This document shows, one piece after another, positions 1 to 8,219 of a DNA stretch of 64,000 nucleotides. The notes beneath the pieces are model-generated. The model was not told the DNA's origin and did no database searches. It saw only the letters and a list, made by a program, of their open reading frames with translations. The position numbers and the translations under genes are program-made. Each line of letters begins with the position of its first letter. The first letter of the stretch is position 1. This DNA comes from Devosia oryziradicis (GTDB lineage Bacteria; Pseudomonadota; Alphaproteobacteria; Rhizobiales; Devosiaceae): the NCBI RefSeq assembly GCF_016698645.1, contig NZ_CP068047.1:3011001-3075000 (forward strand). The letters are read 5' to 3'.

Positions 1-1339
1 AAATGGTGGCACCGCCCAGCGCCGAAATCAGGATCGCCGCAAAGATCGCCAGTGCCGCGGCGCCGATCAACCGTTGCGCGGCGGCCACGATATCGGCGCG
101 CTTCCAGGCCAGCAGTGGACCGAAGGGCAGCACCAGTAACAGCGGCGCCATCAGCGCGCCGAAGGTGAGATTGAAGAACGGCGCGCCCACCGAGATGGTC
201 GTGCCGGTGAGGGCGTCGAGCAGCAGCGGATAGAGGGTGCCGACCAGCACGGCGCCGACCGCCGTTGCCAGGAACAGGTTGTTGAGGATCAACGCGCCCT
301 CGCGGCTCACCGGAGCGAACAGCCCGCCCTGCCGCAGCGACGCCGCGCGAAAGGCAAAGAGCGCGAATGCCCCCCCGATGACCAGCGCCAGCAGCGTCAG
401 GATGACCAGGCCGCGGGTCGGATCGCTGGCAAAGGTATGGACCGAGGTCAGGATGCCCGAGCGCACGAGGAACGTGCCGAGAAGCGACAGGGAAAAGGTG
501 ATGATCGACAGGAAGATCGTCCAGATCTTGAGCGCGTTGCGCTTTTCCATCACCAGCGCCGAATGCAGCAGTGCGGTGCCCGCCAGCCAGGGCATGAAGC
601 TGGCATTTTCAACCGGGTCCCAGAACCACCAGCCGCCCCAGCCGAGCTCGTAATAGGCCCAGTAAGAGCCCATGGCGATGCCCAGGGTGAGGAAAGTCCA
701 GCTCAGTACCGCCCAGGGGCGCACCCAGCGCGCCCAGGCCTGGTCGATGCGGCCAGATACCAGCGCGGCGACTGCGAAGGAGAAGCAGATCGAAAATCCC
801 ACATAGCCGGCATAGAGCAGCGGCGGGTGGATCGCGAGGCCGATATCCTGCAGCACCGGGTTTAGGTCATTGCCTTCCAATGGCGCGGGGATCAGCCGGG
901 CGAAGGGGGTGGACGTGAAGATGGTGAAGCCGGCGAAGGCCGCGGTCAGCAGGCTCTGCGTTGCCAGCACCAGCGTCAGCAGATCGCTGGGCAGCCGGCG
1001 TCCGAACGCTGCGACCATGGCGCCGAAGGCGACCAGGATGGAAATCCAGAGGACCATCGAGCCCTCGTGATTGCCCCAGACACCGGAGATCTTGAAAATC
1101 AGCGGCTTGAGCGAATGCGAATGGCTGGCCGCCAGCAAGAGGCTGAAATCGGAGGTGACGAAGGCCTGGATCAGCGCAGCAAAGGCCACTGCGACCAGGA
1201 TGAACTGGAGGATCGCCCCCTGGCTCAGCACCAGTGCGATGCGCTGGCCCGACCGCCAGAATACAAAGCCGCCGATCGCGGACAGGGTGGCAACTGCAAA
1301 GGCGAGGATGAGGGCGAAGTGACCGAGTTCGATGCTCAT
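1..1339 (-). CDS. ccmF: Cytochrome c heme lyase subunit CcmF (C-terminus cut by window edge)
   Basis: CcmF is the polytopic inner-membrane subunit of the system I heme lyase that attaches heme to apocytochrome c in the periplasm. The frame opens with ATG at 1339 (MSIELGHFAL) and stays open to base 1, giving about 446 of the usual roughly 650 residues. The family signature is clear: WGNHEGS at residues 88-94 and the tryptophan-rich WWD heme-handling motif WGGWWFWDPVEN at about 234-245, with many hydrophobic segments between. It lies downstream of ccmE and ccmI on the same strand, the standard ccmI-ccmE-ccmF order. A 184-bp gap containing a palindromic repeat separates it from ccmE. Missing are the C-terminal residues only, because the window ends. 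Confidence 0.94.
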   Translation of the reverse strand, partial: MSIELGHFALILAFAVATLSAIGGFVFWRSGQRIALVLSQGAILQFILVAVAFAALIQAFVTSDFSLLLAASHSHSLKPLIFKISGVWGNHEGSMVLWISILVAFGAMVAAFGRRLPSDLLTLVLATQSLLTAAFAGFTIFTSTPFARLIPAPLEGNDLNPVLQDIGLAIHPPLLYAGYVGFSICFSFAVAALVSGRIDQAWARWVRPWAVLSWTFLTLGIAMGSYWAYYELGWGGWWFWDPVENASFMPWLAGTALLHSALVMEKRNALKIWTIFLSIITFSLSLLGTFLVRSGILTSVHTFASDPTRGLVILTLLALVIGGAFALFAFRAASLRQGGLFAPVSREGALILNNLFLATAVGAVLVGTLYPLLLDALTGTTISVGAPFFNLTFGALMAPLLLVLPFGPLLAWKRADIVAAAQRLIGAAALAIFAAILISALGGATI

Positions 1340-1380
1340 GGACCGGCAGCCTCGACATTCGTGACTGCGGCGGCATCACC

Positions 1381-1497
1381 CTCATCCTTGATCCCTCCCC
1401 ACAAGGGGGAGGGAGACGACTGCACCACTGGTGCCCACGATAACCCGGCAAACACTGAGCAGGCTTCCCTCCCCCTTGTGGGGAGGGAATGAGGGTG
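1381..1497. repeat. Intergenic palindromic repeat, family A (CCCTCCCC type), copy 1
   Basis: Two arms face each other at 1381-1414 and 1464-1494. Each contains CCTCCCC and GGGGGAGG around ACAAG, and each is itself a hairpin. The pair sits between ccmE and ccmF. Related elements occur at 19508-19622 and 27909-28032. It would fold in the ccm transcript and may act on mRNA stability or attenuation between ccmE and ccmF; that role is inferred. Confidence 0.75.
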
Positions 1498-1523
1498 GGG
1501 GTCGGTTCCGCACGAAAGCAAGA

Positions 1524-1997
1524 TCACTCCCCACCCTCCGGCCGCCATTCGCCGCTGGCTTTCAGCGCGTCGACGACTTCTTTGGGAATGTAGTTCTCGT
1601 CGTGCTTGGCCAGGACATTGGTGGCCACAAACGAACCATCCGGCCCCAGGCTCCCCTCTGCGACCACGCCCTGCCCTTCGCGGAACAGGTCGGGCAGAAT
1701 GCCAGTATAGCGGGCCGCAATGTCGGTAGCGCCATCGGTCACGGTGAAGCTGTTGTCCTGCCCCTCGCGAACCCAGGAGCCCTCCTTGACCAGGCCGCCG
1801 AGGCGGATCGGCGTGCCCGCGGAAACCTCGCGCGCCACAACGTCGGAGGGTGAATAGAAGAACACGATCTGGTCGCGCAGCGCTACCAGCACCAGCGTCG
1901 TGGCCAGCGCCACCACCACGGCCAGGCCCGCGATGACCGCAAGCCGCTTCTGTTTGCGCGACCAGCCCTTCTTGCGGACGATGGTGTCGGTGGTCAT
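1524..1997 (-). CDS. ccmE: Periplasmic heme chaperone CcmE
   Basis: CcmE is a membrane-anchored periplasmic chaperone that binds heme covalently and hands it to CcmF/CcmH. The 157-residue product has an N-terminal cytoplasmic stretch, one membrane segment at about 18-40 and an OB-fold domain. The heme-binding motif LAKHDENY is intact at 129-136, with the covalent ligand His132 and Tyr136. The C-terminal tail is flexible and acidic, as usual. The start ATG overlaps the ccmI stop by four bases (ATGA), so the two are translationally coupled. Confidence 0.96.
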   Translation of the reverse strand: MTTDTIVRKKGWSRKQKRLAVIAGLAVVVALATTLVLVALRDQIVFFYSPSDVVAREVSAGTPIRLGGLVKEGSWVREGQDNSFTVTDGATDIAARYTGILPDLFREGQGVVAEGSLGPDGSFVATNVLAKHDENYIPKEVVDALKASGEWRPEGGE

Positions 1998-3079
1998 GGC
2001 TGGGCTCCATTGATGGTGAGGCCGGCGCCGAGCGCCAAGGTGTCGAGGTCGCCGCGGTCAAACGCCTGTGGATAGGCGGCAACGGCATCGTCAAAGGCTG
2101 CCTGGGCGCGCTCGGTGTCGCCAAGCACGAGATAGGCGCGCACCAGTTGGGTCCATTCCTCGATCGTACCGCCGCTGGCCGCCAGGCGCTCGGCGAGCCC
2201 GCTGACCATCTGGCCGATCATCTCGGCCTCCTGGTCGTTGGTCGACGCCACCCCGCCATTCTGCGCCACAGCCAATCCCTGCTGCGCGCTGGCCAGCCAC
2301 GGCTCGTCGCCCTTGGCCAGAGCCAGGACCTGCGTCCATACCGGAACGGCTTCGGCATATCGCTCCGCCCCCGTCAGCACGGAGGCGAGATAGAGCCGTG
2401 ACATCACATGGCTTGGGTCCGCCGCAGCGGCCGCCTGCAGCAGCGTCGTAGCTTCGCCGATGTCGGTATCCTGGCCTTCCAGCAGCAGGGCTTCGGCGAG
2501 GCTCGTCTGTAGGTCCGGGGTCGCCCCGCCAAGCTCGATGACACGGCGATAGGCGCGTATGGCGTCGGCATAGCGCGCCTGCTCAACATAGGCCGGCGCG
2601 ATGACCGTCCAACCGCGCAGGTCATCCGGCGTGGCCGCGAGCTGCTCCTCGATCCGCGCAATGGCGGTGTCGAGGTCAAGTTGCTGCGCCGCGACATCGG
2701 CCCTGCCGCTGAGGGGCTGGCTGGGCAGGTCGGGCTTGCCGAGCCAACCATAGACGGCGAAGGCCAACAGTCCGACAAGCAGCAGTCCGCCAAGCAAGGG
2801 GCCGCGTCCGAAACCAGGCCCGGCAGGCGCGACATGGCCGCTCTCGGCCTTGAGACGCAGGATTTCCCGGGCAAGCTCGCCCTTGGCCGCTGTCGCCTCG
2901 CTCTCCCCGAGCTTGCCGGCAGCCAGATCGGCGTCGATCCCCGCCAGAACGAGGCGAAAATGGCTGTTGGCATCGTCCGATTCAGGCGTGTCTGCGTTGA
3001 CCACGCGCCAGCCGGCTGCGTAGTAGAGTGCAGCGCAGGCAATGGCGGTAACGGCGATGGCGATCAACCAGAAAAGCAT
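1994..3079 (-). CDS. ccmI: Cytochrome c biogenesis protein CcmI (TPR)
   Basis: CcmI is the apocytochrome c chaperone of the heme ligation complex. I chose ATG at 3079 (MLFWLIAIAV), which puts the first membrane helix at the very N-terminus, as in the family; a TTG at 3100 would add seven residues. The 361-residue product has two membrane segments (about 1-20 and 95-115) flanking a cytoplasmic loop, then a periplasmic TPR region with the motif YADAIRAYRRVIEL. Downstream overlap with ccmE is four bases. The 255 bp upstream separate it from the divergent oxidoreductase pair and must hold the ccm promoter; I see no clear -35/-10 there. Confidence 0.9.
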   Translation of the reverse strand: MLFWLIAIAVTAIACAALYYAAGWRVVNADTPESDDANSHFRLVLAGIDADLAAGKLGESEATAAKGELAREILRLKAESGHVAPAGPGFGRGPLLGGLLLVGLLAFAVYGWLGKPDLPSQPLSGRADVAAQQLDLDTAIARIEEQLAATPDDLRGWTVIAPAYVEQARYADAIRAYRRVIELGGATPDLQTSLAEALLLEGQDTDIGEATTLLQAAAAADPSHVMSRLYLASVLTGAERYAEAVPVWTQVLALAKGDEPWLASAQQGLAVAQNGGVASTNDQEAEMIGQMVSGLAERLAASGGTIEEWTQLVRAYLVLGDTERAQAAFDDAVAAYPQAFDRGDLDTLALGAGLTINGAQP

Positions 3080-3334
3080 GGCCCCTGGACGCTCAGGCAA
3101 GGCGCGAAAAGGTGCAAACCGGCTTTTCGCTGATAACCTTGCGACAACAAAACCTAGAGCCAGCCATCACTATGGCTCGGATGGCGAAAGGCTCTGCCCG
3201 CCGACGCATGGCAGGACGGCGTCATCTATAAGCCCACTGCGCGGAAAAACCACCAAAACACGCGATCGTGGGGCGGACGCATTGCCACAGGCAGACGAGC
3301 CGATGCCAACGCCTGCATCGGCAAGCATTGTGGC

Positions 3335-4402
3335 ATGAACGAAGCCCGCATCGACTTCGCCATCGTCGGATCGACCCCGACAGCCCGGTTGGTCGCCGGG
3401 CTGCTGGCCTCCGTGCACGGCAAGAGCGTCGTGTTTTCCGGCGAGAGCCAGTCGAGTTATCGTCTGCCACGCGGTCTGGACCTGTCCGTCGCGCCGATCA
3501 CGCGCCCGGAGACCTGGTCGCTCCTCAAGGCGGGCCTGCCAGAAACCCTCAAGCTGATCACGCGTTTGGGTGGTCGAAGGGCATGGTCGCGGGTCGATCC
3601 CATTCTGTTCAGCGAGGCCGCGGCCGGTCGGGAAGCCCTGGCCCACATCCGGCACATGGCAGTGGCCTTTGGCCACGCGGCCGAGCGGCTGCATGCCAAG
3701 ACGATTGGCGCCGGGCGGGACGGCTTGATGTTGCGAGACGCGGTTCTGCTGCACCGACCAAGCCTCGAAGTGGCCCTCGACAGGTGGCTGGACCAGCAAG
3801 GGGTACGGCGGTTGCGCGACGAAGAGGTGCTCACCGTCCGTGACGACGGTAGCGCCGAGCTCGTCTCGGGCGAGGATCGCGTTGAAATCGCCCAGACCAT
3901 ACTGGCCGACGATCCGGCAATCCTGGCCCATGTGCCCGCCGCGCGGTGGCCCGCGCTGCTGGTCCCGCGCGTTGCCAGCACGATCCAGACCGAGCCCACC
4001 CGGCCCATCGCCGCGCCCGTCATGCACCAGCTCGAAACGGGTCTTACCCTTGTGCAGCAGCAGACACGGCGGGGCGTTGCGGCCATGGGGCCGGGCGCGA
4101 TCGATCCATTTGCCGCGGCTTTGGGCATACTGCTCGACAAGGAAAGGCAGTTTCGCCAGGCGGGGCAGTCCAGCTACCAAACCCTGGTGACGAGCGACTT
4201 TGCGCCGGCCGTGGGTCGCCTGGGCGGCACCGGCCCGGACGTGCTGGCAGGCCTGGGTCCAAACGGCGCGTTCCTCGCCCCAGCCATTGCCCGCTGGCTA
4301 TGCGGCAAGGCCACCCCGGCGGAGAGCGCCTGGCTTGGCGCGCGCCTGGTAAATCGCAATGCCGCTTCCTCTCCGGTTGCCGATTTCGGGGCGGCGGCAT
4401 GA
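3335..4402 (+). CDS. FAD-binding-like oxidoreductase partner protein, degenerate nucleotide site
   Basis: A 355-residue protein translated together with the downstream SoxA-like gene: its TGA overlaps the next ATG. It begins with a beta-alpha-beta-like stretch, DFAIVGSTPTARLVAGLLAS at residues 7-26, where a Rossmann GxGxxG would be expected but is replaced by GSTPTA. The C-terminal part reads like a flavoprotein end (GLGPNGAFLAPAIARWL). I infer a subunit derived from a D-amino-acid-oxidase-type flavoprotein such as the beta subunit of a sarcosine-oxidase or opine-dehydrogenase complex, but the family call is weak. No signal peptide or membrane segment is seen. No convincing ribosome binding site precedes the start. 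Confidence 0.55.
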   Translation: MNEARIDFAIVGSTPTARLVAGLLASVHGKSVVFSGESQSSYRLPRGLDLSVAPITRPETWSLLKAGLPETLKLITRLGGRRAWSRVDPILFSEAAAGREALAHIRHMAVAFGHAAERLHAKTIGAGRDGLMLRDAVLLHRPSLEVALDRWLDQQGVRRLRDEEVLTVRDDGSAELVSGEDRVEIAQTILADDPAILAHVPAARWPALLVPRVASTIQTEPTRPIAAPVMHQLETGLTLVQQQTRRGVAAMGPGAIDPFAAALGILLDKERQFRQAGQSSYQTLVTSDFAPAVGRLGGTGPDVLAGLGPNGAFLAPAIARWLCGKATPAESAWLGARLVNRNAASSPVADFGAAA

Positions 4403-6399
4403 AGGATCAACCCAACCGCATAGGCGTCGACCGGCCGCATCAATTTCATGGCAGCGCCATCGATCGCGGTCGGCCCCTTAAGTTTAGACTGGATGGCCGT
4501 TTGATATCCGGCCTTGCAGGCGACACGGTGCTGAGCGCGGTGCTGGCGTCTGGCCTCGACACGATCGGCGAGCACAACGGCACTGCTCTGGCATTGTCGC
4601 AGCGTCACGCGCCGACCATCAGCTTTGCTGCCCTCGCCGCCGACCACCAGCGTACACTGCCGATGGAGCGGACGCCGGCCACCGACGGCGCCGACTACAT
4701 CTCCACGGCGCGCAAGCTGCAGCGCAACCCACTGCTGCGGCTCATGCGCCGCGGCCGCTCGCTCAACATTGACCTCGATCGCGGCGACGCCCTGGCTCGG
4801 CCATGGATCGGCAGCCCCGCCGAGGCGGGGCCAGCGGCCGATCTTGTGGTCGTGGGCGGGGGCGTGGCAGGCCTCTCGTCCGCCCTGGCCGCAGCCAAGC
4901 GGGGCCTGCGCGTGGTGTTGATCGAGGCCACGCCGATGCTCGGCGGCAATTCGCGGCTGTTCGGTACGCTGGAAGGCGAGCAGACGCCCGATGAACAGAT
5001 CGACCGCCTCGCCACCGCGGTCACCAACGCAGAAGCAATCACCGTCCTTACCAATGCGGAAGCATTCGCGTTGCGACCGGGCGTGGTGCGGCTGCATCAG
5101 GTGGAGATGATCGACGATACGCCGACCGGTCGCGTCGTCGAGATCAAGGCGCCCCATATCGTCCTTGCTACCGGATCGTTCGAGCGGCTGCCGATATTTC
5201 CTGGCAACCGGCTGCCCGGGACGATTGGCGCGCTGGAGGCGTTCGAGCTGGCGCATCGCTACGGTGTGTGGGCCGGCAGTTCGGCCTTGGTAGCGACCAG
5301 CAGCAGCCCTGCCTACCGGCTCGCCATGCTGGCGAACGATGCCGGCATTACCGTGCCGCGTATCATCGACTCGCGGCCAAATCCGCAGTCCCGGTTCATT
5401 GAGTTCTCCAAGGCCTATGGCATCACCCTGGCCGCCGGAACACTGGTTGCCTCGGCCGCCTCCGCCTCCAAGGGCCGCGGACTCGTCGCGACGCCGCTGG
5501 TGGCACTCGGGGCCTTTCAGCGGTCGGAACCGGCCATTTCGGTCGACCGGCTGGTGCTTTGCGGCGGCTGGCAGCCTGACCTGACGCTCTGGCACATGGC
5601 AGGAGGACAAAGCGCCTGGAACGCCGCGCGTGCTCGTCTTGAACCCCGCTCCGGGCCAGCCGGCATCGCGTTGGCCGGCAGCGCGGCTGGCTGGTTCAGC
5701 CGCGGCGCCTGTGTCGAGAGCGGCGGTGATGCGGTCGACGCCCTGCTCGGTCGTCAGCGTCGGGTCGTCGAAGAGCGCCTGATCGACCCGATCTACGAAA
5801 CGCCGGATGCGCCTGCCCCGATCGGGGAGGTCCCCGACGAGGTGGCGCCGCCCTCCTATCTCGATGGCGGCTGGCGTCATATCGAACGACCGCGCCTCAA
5901 GGCGTCCCGCTGGCCCTCCTGGCTTCCCTTCGCCCCGGCGCTGCCGGGCTGGTCGCTCGCCGACACGCCGCAGCCGCTCGACATTGCCGATATCGCCGCC
6001 GGCGTGCAGCTCGGCGCCATTCCGGCGGCCAGCGCCGGCATCGTGGCGCAGGAGCGGGTGGCCATGGTCGTCATCGAGGCCGGCGGCAATGACCCGCAGC
6101 CGTCGCAGGCGCTTGCCATGCCCCCACCCTATCTCGAGGGCCGTTACGATGGTGCCAGCCTGTGGCTCGTGGCCCCGAAAGAAGCGCGGGCGCTCGATGT
6201 CGGCGCCCTTATCTATCGCGATGCCGATGAAACCGACCCGCTCAAGGCGATTGGCGTGGTGGTGCGGATCGTCGATGGAAAGGCCGTCGCCCTGGTTGCC
6301 GGCCAGCATGGCCAGTCTGCGAGCGTGCGCGAGCCGGGTCGCGCCGTCGGCATCACGCTGGCCGCGCCCTATCGCGAGGGCGGGTCGGCAAACGCCTAG
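4399..6399 (+). CDS. SoxA/HcnA-HcnB-like FAD-dependent oxidoreductase lacking the folate domain
   Basis: The 666-residue product starts with ATG at 4399, overlapping the previous stop. Residues 18-75 match the ferredoxin-like N-terminal domain of sarcosine oxidase alpha subunits (IDRGRPLKFRLDG, GLAGDTVLSAVLASG) and, as there, carry no cysteines. Residues 149-176 are a perfect dinucleotide fold (VVGGGVAGLSSALAAAKRG), followed by IVLATGSFERLPIFPGN and an LCGG motif of pyridine-nucleotide disulfide oxidoreductases. The last about 200 residues do not look like the aminomethyltransferase (GcvT) folate domain that completes a roughly 1000-residue SoxA. The enzyme therefore probably oxidises an amine or amino acid without folate transfer. 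The substrate is unknown. It ends 4 bp into the convergent gene. Confidence 0.75.
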   Translation: MKDQPNRIGVDRPHQFHGSAIDRGRPLKFRLDGRLISGLAGDTVLSAVLASGLDTIGEHNGTALALSQRHAPTISFAALAADHQRTLPMERTPATDGADYISTARKLQRNPLLRLMRRGRSLNIDLDRGDALARPWIGSPAEAGPAADLVVVGGGVAGLSSALAAAKRGLRVVLIEATPMLGGNSRLFGTLEGEQTPDEQIDRLATAVTNAEAITVLTNAEAFALRPGVVRLHQVEMIDDTPTGRVVEIKAPHIVLATGSFERLPIFPGNRLPGTIGALEAFELAHRYGVWAGSSALVATSSSPAYRLAMLANDAGITVPRIIDSRPNPQSRFIEFSKAYGITLAAGTLVASAASASKGRGLVATPLVALGAFQRSEPAISVDRLVLCGGWQPDLTLWHMAGGQSAWNAARARLEPRSGPAGIALAGSAAGWFSRGACVESGGDAVDALLGRQRRVVEERLIDPIYETPDAPAPIGEVPDEVAPPSYLDGGWRHIERPRLKASRWPSWLPFAPALPGWSLADTPQPLDIADIAAGVQLGAIPAASAGIVAQERVAMVVIEAGGNDPQPSQALAMPPPYLEGRYDGASLWLVAPKEARALDVGALIYRDADETDPLKAIGVVVRIVDGKAVALVAGQHGQSASVREPGRAVGITLAAPYREGGSANA

Positions 6400-7604
6400 T
6401 TGCGGCGCTCGGCGGAAGCGCGGGCCCGCCGCAGGGTTTCGGCATATTCGGGGTTGAAGCGCACCTCGGCCATCTTGATGCCCGCATCGAGCCGCGCGCC
6501 GATGACCGGATCGGCTGGGTACTGGCGGATCAGGTCTAGGTTGCGCTGCAGGTGCATTTCCAGCGCTTGCCCGGTCTGGCTCCAGGCCTGCTCGAACAGG
6601 GCGTTGAGCGCCAGCGAGTCGCGGCATTCGCGTATGGTGCTGAGCAGGTAGACGCCGTTGATGGCCGCCAGGATGCGGTCGTCGTCGAGCCGGTCACTGC
6701 CCTCGCGGCCCCGGCGCAAGGCTTGGTTGAGGTCGGAGACGACGTCGCGCAGGCGGGGCTCGATGCGGTCCGAGGCCTGCTTTGTCACCCCGGCCAACAC
6801 CGTGGCCCAGCGGCTGCCGCGGGCAAACTCGATATAGCCCGTCAGCGAACGCACCAGCCGGTGGAAGCGATCGAGGCTGCGGCAGACCAGGTCGATATCG
6901 GCAAAGGCGCCCATCGGCTGCAGCACATGCAACTGGTTCTGCGCATGCGCCAGGATGGCGTCGATCACGGGCGTGAAGCCCATGCGGATCATCGAGGCCT
7001 CGGTGGCGTTCCCGGCCAGGCGAATGAGGGTGGTGATCAGCCGTGTCGGATTGGCGACCTGTCCGATGGCCGCGTGGAACAGCAGCGCGGCGAGCGGCGG
7101 GTCCTGGAGGGGCATAGACTGGAGGGCGACGCCCAGCGCCGCCTCGTCGGTGATGGTGTTGATAGCCTTGCCGAAGGCCTGGGCCTTGGCCAGAAGGGCC
7201 CGGTTGCGCAGCGCGGACACGATGACTGGAATGGCATCGCGGGCTTCGTGGCTGCCGAGCGCCGAGCGCAGCCGCTGATCCTTCTCGGGGTCCTGGGCGA
7301 CCACGGCCAGCGCTGCCTTCACGCGCGCCAGCACTTCGGGTAGCACCACTTCGAGGTCGGTGGCCACGAAATTGCCGTTGGCGACACCGTCGGCCGAAAT
7401 CAGGTCGGGGCAGAGATCGCGATAGACCCAGGTCCAGATGGCGTCCGCATATTTGCGGGCCACGGAGCCGGCAAACGGAAATGGCACCGGATCCTGCACC
7501 AGGATCACGTCGATCAGGCCCGCAAACGGCCGAGCTGCGACACGCACAGCCCGGCGGGCGACCGTCGAGACGGGCATTTCAGTTTGTTTGGCGGCTTGAG
7601 ACAT
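6396..7604 (-). CDS. Conserved hypothetical protein, 402 aa
   Basis: I do not recognise a named domain. The protein is soluble and almost entirely helical by eye, with repeated leucine- and alanine-rich stretches and Arg/Asp pairs. An amphipathic, mildly hydrophobic N-terminal part (residues 20-50) contains a VARKYADAIWTW patch. There is no signal peptide, membrane helix or cysteine cluster. It is monocistronic, with its stop overlapping the tail of the convergent SoxA-like gene by four bases. The upstream 84 bp contain GGTAA-N7-TTACC at 7653-7669, a possible operator. The coding call rests on length, codon bias like its neighbours and an otherwise empty region. Confidence 0.72.
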   Translation of the reverse strand: MSQAAKQTEMPVSTVARRAVRVAARPFAGLIDVILVQDPVPFPFAGSVARKYADAIWTWVYRDLCPDLISADGVANGNFVATDLEVVLPEVLARVKAALAVVAQDPEKDQRLRSALGSHEARDAIPVIVSALRNRALLAKAQAFGKAINTITDEAALGVALQSMPLQDPPLAALLFHAAIGQVANPTRLITTLIRLAGNATEASMIRMGFTPVIDAILAHAQNQLHVLQPMGAFADIDLVCRSLDRFHRLVRSLTGYIEFARGSRWATVLAGVTKQASDRIEPRLRDVVSDLNQALRRGREGSDRLDDDRILAAINGVYLLSTIRECRDSLALNALFEQAWSQTGQALEMHLQRNLDLIRQYPADPVIGARLDAGIKMAEVRFNPEYAETLRRARASAERRN

Positions 7605-7688
7605 CAGCGCTGCGGGTACGGAAAGCTTGGCTAACCGACACTATAGCGCGTTGGTAAACAATCCTTACCAGCCGCTGCTCGAACTGTG

Positions 7689-8162
7689 TCAGGCGGCGCC
7701 CTGCACCACGGCCCAGTTGCCGTTCTGCTCGCGGCAGGCAGTGCCCTTCTTCACGTAGTCCTTGCCACCGGCCTTGACGGTGTGGGTGAAGTCGCGGCAG
7801 TCCAGATTGTTGACCCGGACATAGGGGCCGACCGCCACGGTGCCGGTCGTGCCCTTGTCGCCGGCCCACTGGCGCGGTGCGCCGGGGCGGCCGAACTGCA
7901 AGGCGTAGAACTGGGCGCTGTTGGCCTCGGCAGAATCCTTCGCCGTCATCAGCGCCAGCGCTGCCGGATCGACGAAACCATTGGAGACGCTGGTCGTCAG
8001 CAGTGCCTGCTGCGTCGTCTGGGCAGGGCTCGCCACCAGCGGCTGCGGCGTAACGGGCGCCGCCACGACCGGGGCCTGCACCACTTGGGTGGGGCCAGTG
8101 CTGGCGCAACCAGCCAGGGTCAGGGCGAGCAGCGGAGCGGCGATCAGGGCAAAGCGGTTCAT
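7689..8162 (-). CDS. Lipoprotein with RT0821/17-kDa surface antigen-like domain
   Basis: The 157-residue product has a lipoprotein signal (LLALTLAGC, lipidated Cys19) followed by a Pro/Ala/Val/Gln-rich linker to about residue 55. The C-terminal 50 residues carry CRDFTHTV and KKGTACREQNGNWAVV, typical of the 17-kDa surface-antigen-like domain of alphaproteobacteria; the two cysteines could form a disulfide. It should sit in the outer membrane or periplasm. It lies 57 bp downstream of feuQ on the same strand, so it may be read through from the feu operon or from its own promoter. Confidence 0.82.
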   Translation of the reverse strand: MNRFALIAAPLLALTLAGCASTGPTQVVQAPVVAAPVTPQPLVASPAQTTQQALLTTSVSNGFVDPAALALMTAKDSAEANSAQFYALQFGRPGAPRQWAGDKGTTGTVAVGPYVRVNNLDCRDFTHTVKAGGKDYVKKGTACREQNGNWAVVQGAA

Positions 8163-8219
8163 GGGTGCAATCTCGTGGTCGGTCAGAGGCTCTTGTTGTC
8201 GTATTGCGGCAAAAGTGCG

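Noticed and set aside
1381..1497. Palindromic arms as insertion sequence ends
   Set aside because: No transposase gene or direct target repeats lie between or beside the arms.
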